Source: Maribellus comscasis (GTDB lineage Bacteria; Bacteroidota; Bacteroidia; Bacteroidales; Prolixibacteraceae). From it: 64,000 nucleotides of DNA. Below are positions 56,321-64,000 of the stretch, one piece after another (within the stretch, counting starts at the first letter, position 1; each line of letters begins with the position of its first letter). Location of the stretch: positions 5,840,001-5,904,000 of the forward strand of contig NZ_CP046401.1 in NCBI RefSeq assembly GCF_009762775.1. Direction: 5' to 3'. Position numbers and translations under genes: made by a program. The notes under the pieces were generated by a model, which saw only the letters and a program-made list of their open reading frames with translations, ran no database searches and was not told the DNA's origin.

Positions 56321-57436
56321 ATGAACAAGAATTCAAAAATATACATTGCGGGCCACAGGGGACTGGTAGGGTCGGCTATTTGGAAAAACCTGGAAAATAA
56401 AGGATACAACAATTTGATTGGCCGTACATCGGCGGAACTGGATCTTCTGGATCAAAATGCCACAGCGGCATTTTTTGCGGAAGAAAAACCGGACTATGTC
56501 TTTCTGGCTGCTGCAAGGGTTGGAGGCATTGTTGCCAACAACACCTATCGCGCCGATTTTATCCATCAGAATCTGACCATTCAAAACAATGTGATTCACA
56601 ACGCCTGGAAAACCGGTGTGAAAAAACTGTTGTTTCTGGGAAGCACCTGTATCTACCCGCGTGAGGCCCCTCAGCCGATGCGGGAAGACTCGCTTTTGAC
56701 CTCGCCGCTGGAATATACCAATGAACCCTATGCCATTGCCAAAATTGCAGGAATAAAACTTTGTGAAAGTTACAACATACAGTACGGAACCAATTTTATT
56801 TCCGTGATGCCCACCAATTTGTACGGGCCAAACGACAATTTTGATTTGGAGAAATCACATGTGCTGCCTGCGTTACTTCGTAAAATTTATATCGGAAAAT
56901 GCCTGGAGGAAAATAACTGGGAGGCCATTCGGAATGATTTGAATCAGCGGCCGATTGAAGGAATTGATGGCGGGAGCGACCAAAAAGATGTGGAAGAAAT
57001 CCTGCAGAAGTATGGTGTAACAGCTCCCTCGGAAAGCAACAAGGGGGCCGTTGAAATATGGGGGACCGGAAAACCCATGCGCGAATTTTTGTGGAGTGAG
57101 GAAATGGCAGATGCCTGTGTGTATTTAATGGAGAATATTGATTTTTCTGATGTAACTCCTCAACCAGAGCATCCGGATAAAAGAGCCGAAATTCGAAACA
57201 CCCATATCAACATTGGAACAGGAAAAGAGATCAGCATCAAAGAGCTGGCTGAACTGGTGAAAAAAACAGTCGGATTTAAAGGTGACCTGGTTTTTAACAC
57301 ATCCAAACCCGATGGTACCCTGCGAAAACTGACCGATGTTACCAAACTCAATGCCCTGGGTTGGCGCCATAAGATAGAAATTGAAGAAGGTGTACAAAAG
57401 GTTTTTGAGTGGTATACGGGAGAGGGTGAAGAGTGA
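56321..57436 (+). CDS. fcl: GDP-L-fucose synthase
   Basis: A 371-residue SDR. It has IYIAGHRGLVGSAIW, AARVGGIVANN, FLGSTCIYPREAPQPM, catalytic NEPYAIAKIAG (Tyr, Lys), MPTNLYGPNDNFD, and C-terminal GWRHKIEIEEGVQKVFEWY. It reduces and epimerises the Gmd product to GDP-L-fucose. The insert near 205-245 (IRNDLNQRPIEG...) appears in many Bacteroidota homologues. The last residues (TGEGEE) merge into GA-repeat DNA, so the native C-terminus may be slightly altered. Confidence 0.95.
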   Translation: MNKNSKIYIAGHRGLVGSAIWKNLENKGYNNLIGRTSAELDLLDQNATAAFFAEEKPDYVFLAAARVGGIVANNTYRADFIHQNLTIQNNVIHNAWKTGVKKLLFLGSTCIYPREAPQPMREDSLLTSPLEYTNEPYAIAKIAGIKLCESYNIQYGTNFISVMPTNLYGPNDNFDLEKSHVLPALLRKIYIGKCLEENNWEAIRNDLNQRPIEGIDGGSDQKDVEEILQKYGVTAPSESNKGAVEIWGTGKPMREFLWSEEMADACVYLMENIDFSDVTPQPEHPDKRAEIRNTHINIGTGKEISIKELAELVKKTVGFKGDLVFNTSKPDGTLRKLTDVTKLNALGWRHKIEIEEGVQKVFEWYTGEGEE

Positions 57437-57745
57437 GAGGGTGAGCACTGTGAAGATGAGTTGTGAGACGGTGAGAAGAGAGAGGTGAGTTGGTGAGAAG
57501 AGAGACGGTGAGCACTGAGACGGTGAGCACTGAGACGGTGAGCACTGAGACGGTGAGATTGTGAGAAGAAAGAGATGAGAGGTGAGTTGTGAGAAGAGAG
57601 ATGGTAAGACTGTGAAGATGAGACGGTGTGCACTGAGAAGATGAGACGGTGAGATTGTGAGAAGAAAGAGATGAGAGGTGAGTTGTGAGAAGAGAGATGG
57701 TAAGACTGTGAAGATGGGACGGTGGGCACTGAGAAGATGAAGGAA
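57430..57745 (+). repeat. GA-rich tail with perfect tandem repeats
   Basis: 57504-57557 is a perfect 15-bp unit (GACGGTGAGCACTGA) repeated about 3.6 times. 57551-57742 is a 96-bp unit present twice in tandem with few mismatches. No terminal GGGGC hairpin is present; only the tail component is here. Confidence 0.88.
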
Positions 57746-57786
57746 AGAAATAATAATTAATTTAAAACCAATTTATTAACTGAACT

Positions 57787-58161
57787 ATGGAGAAAATAAA
57801 AACTCATCGGGAACTTAGGGTTTACCAAGTAGCCTTTTCAACAGCTATGAACATTTACGATATCTCACTTAAATTTCCCAGGGAAGAAATCTATTCTTTG
57901 ACAGATCAGATTAGACGGTCTTCCAGATCCGTAAGTGCAAATATATCTGAGGCATTTCGACGAAGAAAATATCCAAAATCATTTTCAAACAAATTAAATG
58001 AAAGTGAAGCTGAAGCTGCTGAGACACAAAATTGGTTGGATTTTGCATTAGCTTGTAACTATATCTCCAAAGAAAAGCATACGCAATTGGACCAGGAATA
58101 TGAAAAAATTATTGGAATGTTGGTAAATATGCAAAGATATTCAGATAAATGGTCGATGTAA
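57787..58161 (+). CDS. Four-helix bundle protein (S23/IVP family)
   Basis: A 124-residue helical protein with HRELRVYQVAFSTAMNIYD, LTDQIRRSSRSVSANISEAF, and ETQNWLDFALACNYIS, the standard pattern of the family. Relatives occur as 23S rRNA intervening-sequence ORFs and as accessory proteins of diversity-generating retroelements; most genomic copies have unknown function. It is bounded by GA tails in opposite orientation on its two sides. Confidence 0.88.
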   Translation: MEKIKTHRELRVYQVAFSTAMNIYDISLKFPREEIYSLTDQIRRSSRSVSANISEAFRRRKYPKSFSNKLNESEAEAAETQNWLDFALACNYISKEKHTQLDQEYEKIIGMLVNMQRYSDKWSM

Positions 58162-58164
58162 GTC

Positions 58165-58205
58165 CCTTGTTTTCTCTACCTCTCAGTGCTCACCTTCACA
58201 GTGCC
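58165..58205 (-). repeat. Inverted GA-tail fragment
   Basis: On the minus strand this reads GGGCACTGTGAAGGTGAGCA then CTGAGAGG, the GA-tail vocabulary. It is the only copy in the window in this orientation. Confidence 0.7.
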
Positions 58206-58232
58206 CATTGTTCTTTTTTCAAATTTTAATCT

Positions 58233-61100
58233 ATGAAGCATCTTATATCCCTTCCTCCCAACGTAGTAAAACATTTTCACTCCATATCCGGATTATCACC
58301 TGACAATTGGTTTGTCGCTTCCGATCCCGAAAATAAAAGAGTGGGGTCGGGCGGTGGTACTTCCTATATTCTCTCTGAAATGTGGGAGAACGAAAAAACA
58401 GGCAGTTTTGAAAAGTGGCTGACAGTAGAAAAACGAATGATTGTCCATGCCGGGGGAAACAGTCGGCGTTTACCGGCTTATGCACCGGTTGGGAAAAGCC
58501 TCATGCCCATGCCCGTATTTCGCTGGTCGCGCGGACAGGATTTATCCCAGCGCCTGATACATCTCCAGGTGCCGCTTTTTGAACAGATACTGGAAAAAGC
58601 TCCGGAACATTTAAATACCCTGGTTGCCAGTGGCGATACATTGATTTTTAGTGAAAAAACGGTTCCTGAGATTCCCGATGCCGATGTGGTTTGTTTTGGA
58701 ATGTGGCTGGAACCTGAAAAAGCAACCCATCATGGTGTCTTTTTTACCCAAAGCGATGCTCCGGACAAACTGCAGTTTATGCTGCAGAAACCTTCCATCT
58801 CAAAAATCAGGGACCTGATTCAGAACTATTATTTTCTGATGGATATCGGCATCTGGTTGCTGAGCCCCAAAGCGGTTCAGCTTCTGATGCAAAAAAGCGG
58901 CTGGGACGGGAGCAAATATAAAAATACAATTCCCGATGAGTATGACTTGTACAGTGAATTTGGGATTTCCATGGGCAATAACCCTGAAGGCGATGACAAT
59001 AAAATAAATGCACTAAAGGTTGCTGTTGTTAACCTGGAGGGAGGCGAGTTTTATCATTTGGGAAATACTTCTGAACTGGTTTCGTCCAATCTGGCCATTC
59101 AAAACCGGGTCACCGATCAGCGGGAGATATGGCACAAACGAATCAAACCACATCCGTCAATTTTTACATTGAATGCGGATACCCATGTGGAGTTTAGCAC
59201 CCAAAACAAAAATATCTGGATTGAAAACTCCTGTATCCCCGCTACCTGGAATCTGACCGAAAACCATGCATTGACCGGGGTGCCGGAAAATGACTGGGAG
59301 ATTGAACTGGCTCCCGGGGCTTGTCTTGATTTTGTCCCTCTGAGTAGTACGGAGCTGGTTATCCGGAATTATGGCTACAGCGATCCCTTCAGAGGCAGGG
59401 TAAACGATCCAAATACCCCTTTTATGGAAGAACCGTTGCAGCAGTGGCTGGCAAAACGTAAGCTCTCAGCCGCTTTTAATACCATCTCTCAGGAGACAGA
59501 CATCCATCATATTCCATTGTTCCCGGTGCTAAAAAAGAAGGACATTCAAAAGGAGTTTATTCAGTGGCTGCTGGAAAAGAATCCAAAGGAGAACAAGACA
59601 TTTTCAGAACGGTGGATGCTATCCAAACGGATGAGTGCCGCCGGTTTAAGCGAGGCCTGCGATTTACAGCAACTGGAAAAGCAGCGGAATGGAAATCACA
59701 TTCAGAACCTGGAGTTTCTGGCCAAAAATCACAAACGGTCGGTTTTTTACCAGCTGGATTTAAAACGACTGGCTCAGGAATATGCCGGAACAGGATTGTC
59801 ACTGCCTCCCGTGGTGGAGGATACTTCGTCGGAATGGACAGCCATTCATGATCAGATGTTCAGGGCTGCTTGTTTACGTTTAAAAGATGAGGATGCAGGT
59901 TCTTATGAAGAGAAAGCCTTTTTGCTCTTACGCAACAATGTACTCCGGCCTTTTTATCAGAACACGGTGGATCCGCGTATCGACCTGCTTCCCGATCAGA
60001 TTGCCTGGGGACGAAGTCCCGTGCGGTTGGATATGGCTGGCGGATGGACCGATACACCGCCCTACTGTATGCTGCATGGAGGCAAAGTGTTAAATGTGGC
60101 GGTGGAACTTAACGGGCAACCCCCATTGCATTGTTATGTCAGGGCAATTGAAAAAACTGAAATCGTATTGCGTTCGATCGATTTGGGAGCACGTGAAGTC
60201 CTGACTACATTTGAAGAAGTCAATTCATTTACCAAAATACAATCGGCTTTTTCGATACCTAAAGCCGCACTGGCTTTGGCCGGTTTTCTGCCGGAATTCT
60301 CAACCCGCAAATTTTCGTCCTTAAAAGAACAGCTGGAACATCTGCAAAGCGGACTGGAAATTACAATTCTTTCAGCGGTACCCAAAGGTTCGGGATTGGG
60401 AACAAGCTCGATTCTGGCAGCAACTGTTTTGGGAACACTCTCGGAAGTATGCTGTTTGAAATGGGATAAACAGGAAATCGGAAACCGAACACTGGCGCTG
60501 GAACAGCTGTTAACAACAGGAGGGGGCTGGCAGGATCAGTATGGTGGTTTGTATGAGGGAATAAAACTCCTGGAAACCACTCCCGGAAACCAACAACTCC
60601 CACGCGTGAAATGGCTACCCGATTCGCTCTTTTTTGATCCTTTTTATAAAAAAAGAATGCTCTTGTATTACACCGGGATTACCAGGGTGGCAAAAAATAT
60701 ACTGGCAGAAATTGTCAGGGGAATGTTTCTGAATTCCAGGCAACATCTTTCTGTTTTGGAGGAAATGAAACAGCATACCGAACAAACCTATGAAGCGATT
60801 TTGCAAAAAGATTTTGACCGGCTGGGAGATAAAATTGCCAAAAGCTGGCAACTTAATCAAAAACTGGATGAAGGAACCAATACCGCCGAAATTCAGCGGG
60901 TTATTGAGATGATAGAACCTTATATTTTAAGCCAGAAACTGCTGGGTGCAGGAGGTGGCGGGTTTATGTTTATTTTGGCAAAGGATGAAGCAGCTGCAAA
61001 CCTTATAAAAACTATTCTGAAACAAAATCCAACCAATAAACGCGCCCGTTTTGTTGATTTTAAAGTGTCTCAAACCGGACTGCAGGTGACGAAAAGTTGA
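58233..61100 (+). CDS. fkp: Bifunctional L-fucokinase / fucose-1-phosphate guanylyltransferase
   Basis: A 955-residue protein, close to the size of Bacteroides Fkp. The N-terminal half is a nucleotidyltransferase (GSGGGTSYILSEMW, HAGGNSRRLPAYAPVGKSLMP). The C-terminal third is a GHMP kinase (SPVRLDMAGGWTDTPPYC, PKGSGLGTSSILAATVLG as the ATP-binding loop, LLGAGGGGFMFI). It converts free L-fucose to GDP-fucose, a salvage route alongside gmd/fcl. In Bacteroides this enzyme supplies fucose for capsule and glycoproteins. Confidence 0.96.
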   Translation: MKHLISLPPNVVKHFHSISGLSPDNWFVASDPENKRVGSGGGTSYILSEMWENEKTGSFEKWLTVEKRMIVHAGGNSRRLPAYAPVGKSLMPMPVFRWSRGQDLSQRLIHLQVPLFEQILEKAPEHLNTLVASGDTLIFSEKTVPEIPDADVVCFGMWLEPEKATHHGVFFTQSDAPDKLQFMLQKPSISKIRDLIQNYYFLMDIGIWLLSPKAVQLLMQKSGWDGSKYKNTIPDEYDLYSEFGISMGNNPEGDDNKINALKVAVVNLEGGEFYHLGNTSELVSSNLAIQNRVTDQREIWHKRIKPHPSIFTLNADTHVEFSTQNKNIWIENSCIPATWNLTENHALTGVPENDWEIELAPGACLDFVPLSSTELVIRNYGYSDPFRGRVNDPNTPFMEEPLQQWLAKRKLSAAFNTISQETDIHHIPLFPVLKKKDIQKEFIQWLLEKNPKENKTFSERWMLSKRMSAAGLSEACDLQQLEKQRNGNHIQNLEFLAKNHKRSVFYQLDLKRLAQEYAGTGLSLPPVVEDTSSEWTAIHDQMFRAACLRLKDEDAGSYEEKAFLLLRNNVLRPFYQNTVDPRIDLLPDQIAWGRSPVRLDMAGGWTDTPPYCMLHGGKVLNVAVELNGQPPLHCYVRAIEKTEIVLRSIDLGAREVLTTFEEVNSFTKIQSAFSIPKAALALAGFLPEFSTRKFSSLKEQLEHLQSGLEITILSAVPKGSGLGTSSILAATVLGTLSEVCCLKWDKQEIGNRTLALEQLLTTGGGWQDQYGGLYEGIKLLETTPGNQQLPRVKWLPDSLFFDPFYKKRMLLYYTGITRVAKNILAEIVRGMFLNSRQHLSVLEEMKQHTEQTYEAILQKDFDRLGDKIAKSWQLNQKLDEGTNTAEIQRVIEMIEPYILSQKLLGAGGGGFMFILAKDEAAANLIKTILKQNPTNKRARFVDFKVSQTGLQVTKS

Positions 61101-61198
61101 TTTGGAGCTGTAGGAGTTGTGAGACAGTGAGCACTGAGACGGTGAGAAAAGGCAGAGATGAGAAATGGTTAAAAGAGAAGAAAATTAAATAGTATAAG
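61101..61198 (+). repeat. Short GA-rich repeat tail
   Basis: It holds GTGAGACAGTGAGCACTGAG then ACGGTGAG and AGATGAGAAATGG words between fkp and wzi. No hairpin component is present. Confidence 0.75.
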
Positions 61199-62611
61199 AT
61201 GATAAAAAAAGGCCCCTGTTTTTATTTGTTTTTGAGTTTTTTGATTTTTTGTTTGTCTGTAAAAGGACAAAATGAGCCGCAGTTTTTAGTTGCAAATTCA
61301 AGCCTTGTCTCTTCTGAATCCCGCTTGCCTTTTGGACTGTGGGCCAATCAGGACGGGATGATAAAACCGGGTGAATCGTTTCTGAATCTGACGACCGTAA
61401 GTGGCAGCGTAAGTGGTGCTTTTACCAACAGCAATTTCTGGCATTACAAAGCAGGAACAACGCTGGCTGGCGCTTTGGGTAACGACAATTATTTTCAGTT
61501 TAATCAGCTGTATGCCGGTGTTGATTATAAGGGATGGGCGCTGGAGGCTGGTATGTTTTACGATAAAATGCGGTTTGGAGGACTTTCTTCATCCAACGGC
61601 AATCTGGCCCGCAGCAGAAATGCGCGACCGGTGCCAAAAATCCGGATTTCCACTTTAGCATATAAACCGGTGCCCGGTCTGCAAAACTGGTTGTTTTTTC
61701 GTTTTGAATATGATGAAGGATTTTTAAATGATGAACGGTATGTGGATAAGGCACACTTACATCACAAGTCCTTGTATTTAAAAATAGTGCCTGCTGAAAA
61801 GTGGACCATTGAAATGGGGGCCGAGCATTTTGTCATGTGGGGAGGAACTTCGCGCAATGCTGAAATCGGTGAAATGCCCAAAGGTTTGAATGCCTATCTG
61901 CATTATATTACCGGACGTTCAGGTGGAGGAGATTTTCCAATATATGATCAGCAAAATGTAGCGGGAAACCAGTATGGTACTTACCAGTTAAAAATTTCAA
62001 AAGCTTTTGATGAGTTTTCGCTGCATTTTAATCTGAGTCATCCCTTTGAAGACCTCTCCGGAGTAAACTGGAGAAACTGGCCGGATAATTTACTGGGCTT
62101 GCACCTTGATTTTAATGACCCGGAACGCTTAATCTCCGACGTTTTATATGAATTTATAAATACCAGACATCAGGGAATTGTGGAAGAATATCGTTTGGAT
62201 GAAAATACCGGAGAGATGAAAAAGCGCCCAGCAGATAATTATTATAACAATGGTATTTATAATTCGGGTGTTACCTATTTTCAAATGGCGATGTCCTCAC
62301 CTTTGTTTTATCCCGTAAAAATTACAGATGGTATCAGCCGGGGTTTTGTTTCAAACCGTTTTTATGCGCATCATGTGGGAGGAAAAGGGCGACTTCTCAC
62401 TCACATATACTGGAAAGCACAGGCCACCTACCTGGAACATTTTGGTACCTATTCCAATCCGGCGCATGATGAAGAAGTGCTGTTTTTGGCAAAATTTGAC
62501 TATAAAAATCCCTCTTTTCCATTCTGTCTGGGAATAAGCCTGGCAGCAGATTTGGGATTTAACCCGGGGGATATTTACGGAGCACAGCTTTCCCTTTCAA
62601 AAAGCTGGTAA
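61199..62611 (+). CDS. wzi: Capsule assembly Wzi-family outer-membrane protein
   Basis: A 470-residue protein with an N-terminal signal peptide (hydrophobic core about 8-22, ending VKGQ). It has alternating aromatic/polar beta-strand pattern through its length and Wzi-family features such as PFGLWANQDGMI, MGAEHFVMWGGTSRNAE and a C-terminal strand ending in an aromatic residue (SLSKSW), as expected of outer-membrane beta-barrels. It anchors or organises the polymer at the cell surface. It is the last plus-strand gene of the locus. Confidence 0.9.
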   Translation: MIKKGPCFYLFLSFLIFCLSVKGQNEPQFLVANSSLVSSESRLPFGLWANQDGMIKPGESFLNLTTVSGSVSGAFTNSNFWHYKAGTTLAGALGNDNYFQFNQLYAGVDYKGWALEAGMFYDKMRFGGLSSSNGNLARSRNARPVPKIRISTLAYKPVPGLQNWLFFRFEYDEGFLNDERYVDKAHLHHKSLYLKIVPAEKWTIEMGAEHFVMWGGTSRNAEIGEMPKGLNAYLHYITGRSGGGDFPIYDQQNVAGNQYGTYQLKISKAFDEFSLHFNLSHPFEDLSGVNWRNWPDNLLGLHLDFNDPERLISDVLYEFINTRHQGIVEEYRLDENTGEMKKRPADNYYNNGIYNSGVTYFQMAMSSPLFYPVKITDGISRGFVSNRFYAHHVGGKGRLLTHIYWKAQATYLEHFGTYSNPAHDEEVLFLAKFDYKNPSFPFCLGISLAADLGFNPGDIYGAQLSLSKSW

Positions 62612-62763
62612 GATTTATTATCTGAGTAAAGGTTAAAATCCTGTCGTTTTTTTGCAGATACTTTTGTTTCTGAATTTCGAACACGCCTCCGCTAATGTTC
62701 CACAATCGGTGCTTTACCTGCTCAAACGCTGTAAATAAACGTGTACTTTAAACTTACATGTTT

Positions 62764-63315
62764 TCAATGTATAGTTTTGTTTTCAATCCTTTCATTGGGA
62801 AGAAAACTTAAATGCGATGCCGGTACTTCGGCAGTAAAAACACTGTTGATTTGTTGAAAACGAAGAATAAATTTGTTTTTTCCCCTTATTTCCATCAGTT
62901 CCCCGCGCATACCTAACATGGGGCCCTCAATGATTTCCACCTGTTTCCCGGGTTCAAAAGTTTCATGACTTACCGAAACATCAAAATCCTGTTGTTTTAA
63001 CATCTGCTTTAATGCATCGATCTGTTGATCGGGTATAATGGCTGCCTTTCCTTCAAAAGTGATATAACAAACCACATTGCTGGTTTTTAACACTTCATCG
63101 TAATCTTTTAAGGAGATTCGTACAAAGCAGTATCCCGACATCAGAGGCATTTCCACCCATTTTTTTCTGTCTTTCCACTGACGAAGTTTTTTTTGAAGAG
63201 GTAAAAAACTCTCAATTCCCTTGATTGTCAGTTCATCCCATACTTTTTTTTCCGCCCTCGACCGGGTGTATATCACGTGCCAGTATTTTTCTCTCTTGGT
63301 ATTAATTGTTTTCAT
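62764..63315 (-). CDS. upxY: UpxY/NusG-family transcription antiterminator
   Basis: A 183-residue protein with an N-terminal NGN domain (KYWHVIYTRSRAEKKVWDEL, FLPLQKKLRQWKDRKKWVEMPLMSGYCFVRI) and a C-terminal KOW motif (FEPGKQVEIIEGPMLGMRGEL). In Bacteroides, such proteins bind the leader of their own capsule operon and prevent early termination. Here it is convergent with wzi and on the far side of the locus, so a cis leader mechanism for the plus-strand genes is not evident. Confidence 0.93.
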   Translation of the reverse strand: MKTINTKREKYWHVIYTRSRAEKKVWDELTIKGIESFLPLQKKLRQWKDRKKWVEMPLMSGYCFVRISLKDYDEVLKTSNVVCYITFEGKAAIIPDQQIDALKQMLKQQDFDVSVSHETFEPGKQVEIIEGPMLGMRGELMEIRGKNKFILRFQQINSVFTAEVPASHLSFLPNERIENKTIH

Positions 63316-63354
63316 TGGGATAAAACGGTGCTAACATATATTTATTTCGAGCGT

Positions 63355-63362
63355 CAAAAGTA
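63355..63362 (-). promoter_or_regulatory. Putative -7 box for upxY
   Basis: The minus strand reads TACTTTTG, 39 bases before the upxY ATG, giving a short leader of about 30 nt. Three bases 5' and the box are identical to those upstream of wza. Confidence 0.45.
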
Positions 63363-63455
63363 ACACTTTTTTATCATAGTCGGTTTTAGAAATGAGAAAC
63401 GGTGATAAAACAGTTTAAAAAAGCGTTGATTTTTATAAAATTTTTCTAAGAAAAT

Positions 63456-63484
63456 TTTGGAATCAAAATATTTTATTACCTTTG
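63456..63484 (+). promoter_or_regulatory. Putative promoter of a small RNA
   Basis: TTTG at 63456-63459 and TACCTTTG at 63477-63484 match the Bacteroidota TTTG...TAnnTTTG pattern with 17 bases between. It faces away from upxY. Confidence 0.55.
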
Positions 63485-63486
63485 TA

Positions 63487-63564
63487 ACGCATAGGTCGTT
63501 CAGACCTATTGTGTGTTTGGGGGTTAACATTTAAGGGGTGGCTGTTGAGCCGCCCTTTTCTTTT
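63487..63564 (+). ncRNA. Candidate small RNA or leader RNA
   Basis: Directly after the promoter, TAGGTC/GACCTA (loop GTTCA, 63492-63508) is extended by ACGCA pairing with TGTGT. About 27 bases later, GGGTGGCT/AGCCGCCC (loop GTTG, one G-T pair, 63536-63555) is followed by TTTTCTTTT, a textbook terminator. The product would be about 75 nt with no ORF. It could instead be a terminating leader for the downstream transporter gene. Confidence 0.55.
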
Positions 63565-63671
63565 ATCAACTTTTTCCTTTTTCAATATCATACATCACTT
63601 GATTTCAGACTGTTATAAAGATTAAAACAAAATATGCAGTTATTTGTCTTAGTTTGTTAACGACGACTAAA

Positions 63672-64000
63672 ATGTACAAAACAGTTTTCCATATCAACAA
63701 AATGGATTGCCCTTCAGAAGAAAATTTAATTCGGATGAAACTGGAGGGAATAAAAGAAATAAAGCGACTGGATTTTGATTTGGAACAACGAAATCTTGAT
63801 ATTTTCCATTCAGCTAAAAATTCAGAAATAGAGTCGGTTTTGGCGAGTCTCAATTTAGGTTCGCAAAGGATTGAAACCACAAAAACCAGGGAGCATTTTT
63901 CTGATGATAAAAGACAGTCACAATCCCGTCTTCTCTGGAGCGTTTTACTCATCAATTTTTCCTTCTTTTTAATTGAAATAGGATTTGGACTCGTTTCAAA
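63672..64000 (+). CDS. Cation-efflux transporter, N-terminal part (cut by window end)
   Basis: A reading frame opens at ATG 63672 and runs off the end. An N-terminal heavy-metal-associated-like domain (VFHINKMDCPSEENLIRMKL with the MDCPSEE motif) is followed by a linker and a first membrane segment (LLWSVLLINFSFFLIEIGFG). This matches Bacteroidota CDF-type cation transporters that carry an HMA-like extension. The 3' end is outside the window. Confidence 0.78.
   Translation, partial: MYKTVFHINKMDCPSEENLIRMKLEGIKEIKRLDFDLEQRNLDIFHSAKNSEIESVLASLNLGSQRIETTKTREHFSDDKRQSQSRLLWSVLLINFSFFLIEIGFGLVS

Noticed and set aside
56321..57436. Insert in Fcl as another repeat-encoded peptide
   Set aside because: The segment lacks the palindromic DNA seen in the other four genes, and I recall similar inserts in Bacteroidota homologues.
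57160..57729. 189-codon minus-strand frame over the GA tail and the fcl gene
   Set aside because: It is antisense to a confident gene and to tandem repeats whose complement rarely contains stops.
57787..58161. Four-helix bundle gene as part of a diversity-generating retroelement
   Set aside because: No reverse transcriptase, template repeat or variable repeat pair with adenine-biased differences is visible in the window.

Overview
The window is a chromosomal exopolysaccharide (capsule or O-antigen type) locus of a member of the Bacteroidota. The evidence is a Fkp-type bifunctional fucokinase/guanylyltransferase, a Wzi-family assembly protein, a UpxY/NusG-like antiterminator, TAnnTTTG-type -7 promoter boxes, and a CysN with a C-terminal kinase-like domain. 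A marine or sediment Marinilabiliales/Prolixibacteraceae-type organism is my guess only. I see no rRNA, tRNA, CRISPR array or prophage.

Layout. 1-1.8 kb: repeat array. 1.9-9.7 kb: export machinery (wzc and wza on the minus strand; a six-SLBB-domain export protein and a Wzz-like chain-length protein on the plus strand). 9.7-19.9 kb: repeat arrays separating a winged-helix regulator, an SLC13-type permease and a UDP-sugar dehydrogenase. 20-26 kb: sulfate activation (cysC, a DUF2061 protein, cysD, cysN) with duplicated and decayed copies and a ruined toxin-antitoxin pair. 26-31.5 kb: amino-uronic acid enzymes, a GIY-YIG gene, and a decayed second cysC-DUF2061 cassette carrying a 160-bp MITE. 31.5-42.2 kb: a visibly AT-richer, tightly packed core (flippase, two sulfotransferases, five glycosyltransferases, polymerase, reductase). 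42-44.7 kb: 4,6-dehydratase, GIY-YIG cassette and initiating sugar transferase. 44.7-51.3 kb: repeat arrays with small toxin-antitoxin modules. 51.5-54.6 kb: an unknown protein and a ~457-bp tandem repeat array. 54.8-62.6 kb: gmd, fcl, fkp and wzi (GDP-fucose made both de novo and by salvage, plus surface assembly). 62.7-64 kb: upxY, a candidate small RNA, and the start of a cation-efflux transporter.

How the genes fit together. The permease could import sulfate; CysD/CysN/CysC would make PAPS; two sulfotransferases inside the glycosyltransferase operon would use it. UDP-GlcNAc/GalNAc dehydrogenases, a WlbA-like oxidoreductase, a WbpP-like epimerase, a 4,6-dehydratase with a reductase, and the GDP-fucose genes supply nucleotide sugars. 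The predicted product is a sulfated, fucose- and aminouronate-containing polysaccharide built by a Wzx/Wzy route and exported by Wza/Wzc/SLBB proteins. This is inference from gene content.

The most unusual content is not protein-coding. About 28 copies of a modular repeat lie between genes in one orientation. Each has a 7-12-bp stem-loop whose sequence differs between types but whose geometry is kept, then a GGGGC-AAN-GCCCC hairpin, a variable-length purine-rich tail built from TGAG/GCACTGAG words, and a conserved end box near GCGAACGTTTTA. Other short palindromic repeat families sit in frame inside four sugar-nucleotide enzymes. Small GIY-YIG nuclease genes sit between inverted or direct repeats like mobile cassettes. 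These are the best candidates for an undescribed system.
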